From RYN-230 sp963720645 (lineage in GTDB: Bacteria > Actinomycetota > Actinomycetes > Streptosporangiales > Streptosporangiaceae), in NCBI GenBank assembly GCA_963720645.1, contig CAVRFX010000013.1, positions 62,001 to 126,000 of the forward strand: DNA of 64,000 nucleotides. Direction: 5' to 3'. The translations under genes and the position numbers were made by a program. Positions 63,914 through 64,000 of the stretch are shown here, piece after piece (position 1 is the stretch's first letter; each line of letters begins with the position of its first letter). The notes under the pieces are model-generated. The model searched no databases. It saw only the letters and a list, made by a program, of their open reading frames with translations, and had not been told where the DNA came from.

Positions 63914-64000
63914 CTATGCGGGGAAGACCCCGGTTAGCCTGGTGAGCGCGTGCTCCTGCACCCGCCCGCCGCCGCTGGGGACGACCATTGCGTCGCTGGC
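63914..64000 (-). CDS. possible C-terminal end of a further minus-strand gene
   Basis: The minus strand entering from the right edge is open (SDAMVVPSGGGRVQEHAL) and stops at 63914, 97 bases before the agmatine deiminase start. It may be the 3' end of a gene in the same operon. Too short to identify. Confidence 0.3.
   Translation of the reverse strand, partial: ASDAMVVPSGGGRVQEHALTRLTGVFPA

Overview
The window is high-GC chromosomal DNA of a sporulating actinomycete. It carries an SsgA-like sporulation protein at 32.8 kb, GTG starts and strong GGAGG ribosome sites, ATGA/GTGA operon overlaps, and many actinobacterial families (GntR-UTRA, XRE-TPR, IS630, ISKra4). A species cannot be named from the sequence alone.

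Layout. 0-4 kb: the N-terminus of a membrane-anchored Ig/L,D-transpeptidase-like protein, a CorA-type Mg channel, a small monooxygenase and an APC permease. 4.1-7.1 kb: trpB-trpA and a GntR regulator, with a tandem repeat and a palindrome upstream and a 33-bp coding repeat at the trpA/gntR junction. 7.1-12.4 kb: a complete arginine deiminase operon on the minus strand (antiporter, arcA, arcB, arcC, universal stress protein). 12.6-16.1 kb: a two-gene ABC exporter and a DoxX protein with a basic Ala/Lys tail. 16.2-18.1 kb: an IS element with a broken transposase. 18.1-22.4 kb: 51-bp tandem repeats, a membrane-anchored propeller-like protein, a fabH remnant, an acyl-CoA synthetase and a cupin.

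22.46-31.88 kb is a decayed integrative island in a tRNA-Val(CAC) gene: a duplicated 30-bp tRNA end, a shattered tyrosine integrase, a TM2 protein, a cluster of nine CGCGACA motifs, and a right third that is almost devoid of A and C on the plus strand. 32-39 kb returns to ordinary genes: ssgA-like, a class IV aminotransferase, hutH, a DinB-like protein and a large FtsX-type permease. Three tRNAs (Gly, Cys, Val) follow at 39.2-39.5 kb.

The tRNA-Val(GAC) is followed by nested elements. A 0.6-kb segment carries an endonuclease VII-like HNH gene. A ~19.8-kb mobilizable element (40.10-59.91 kb) lies between 72-bp direct repeats. It holds a relaxase, an XRE-TPR regulator, small genes with a double-HTH protein, a Nudix hydrolase, an ISKra4-type IS with a 9-bp target duplication, an HNH endonuclease, an SDR/DUF1330/SDR/TetR cluster, and a tyrosine integrase beside the right repeat. 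Inside it, two identical IS630 copies in inverted orientation bracket a 2.9-kb cargo: an AlbA_2/Schlafen-type putative ATP- or nucleic-acid-binding protein coupled to a trypsin-like serine protease. This pair is the best candidate in the window for an undescribed, possibly defensive, system. 60-64 kb holds a HepT/MntA toxin-antitoxin pair, an unknown protein, a DHFR-fold reductase and an exported agmatine deiminase.

A caution for the whole window: at least a dozen otherwise well-conserved genes are split by a single-base indel, mostly +1 insertions. Either the assembly carries indel errors or many genes are recently broken. Affected genes are given here as full spans with the approximate indel position.
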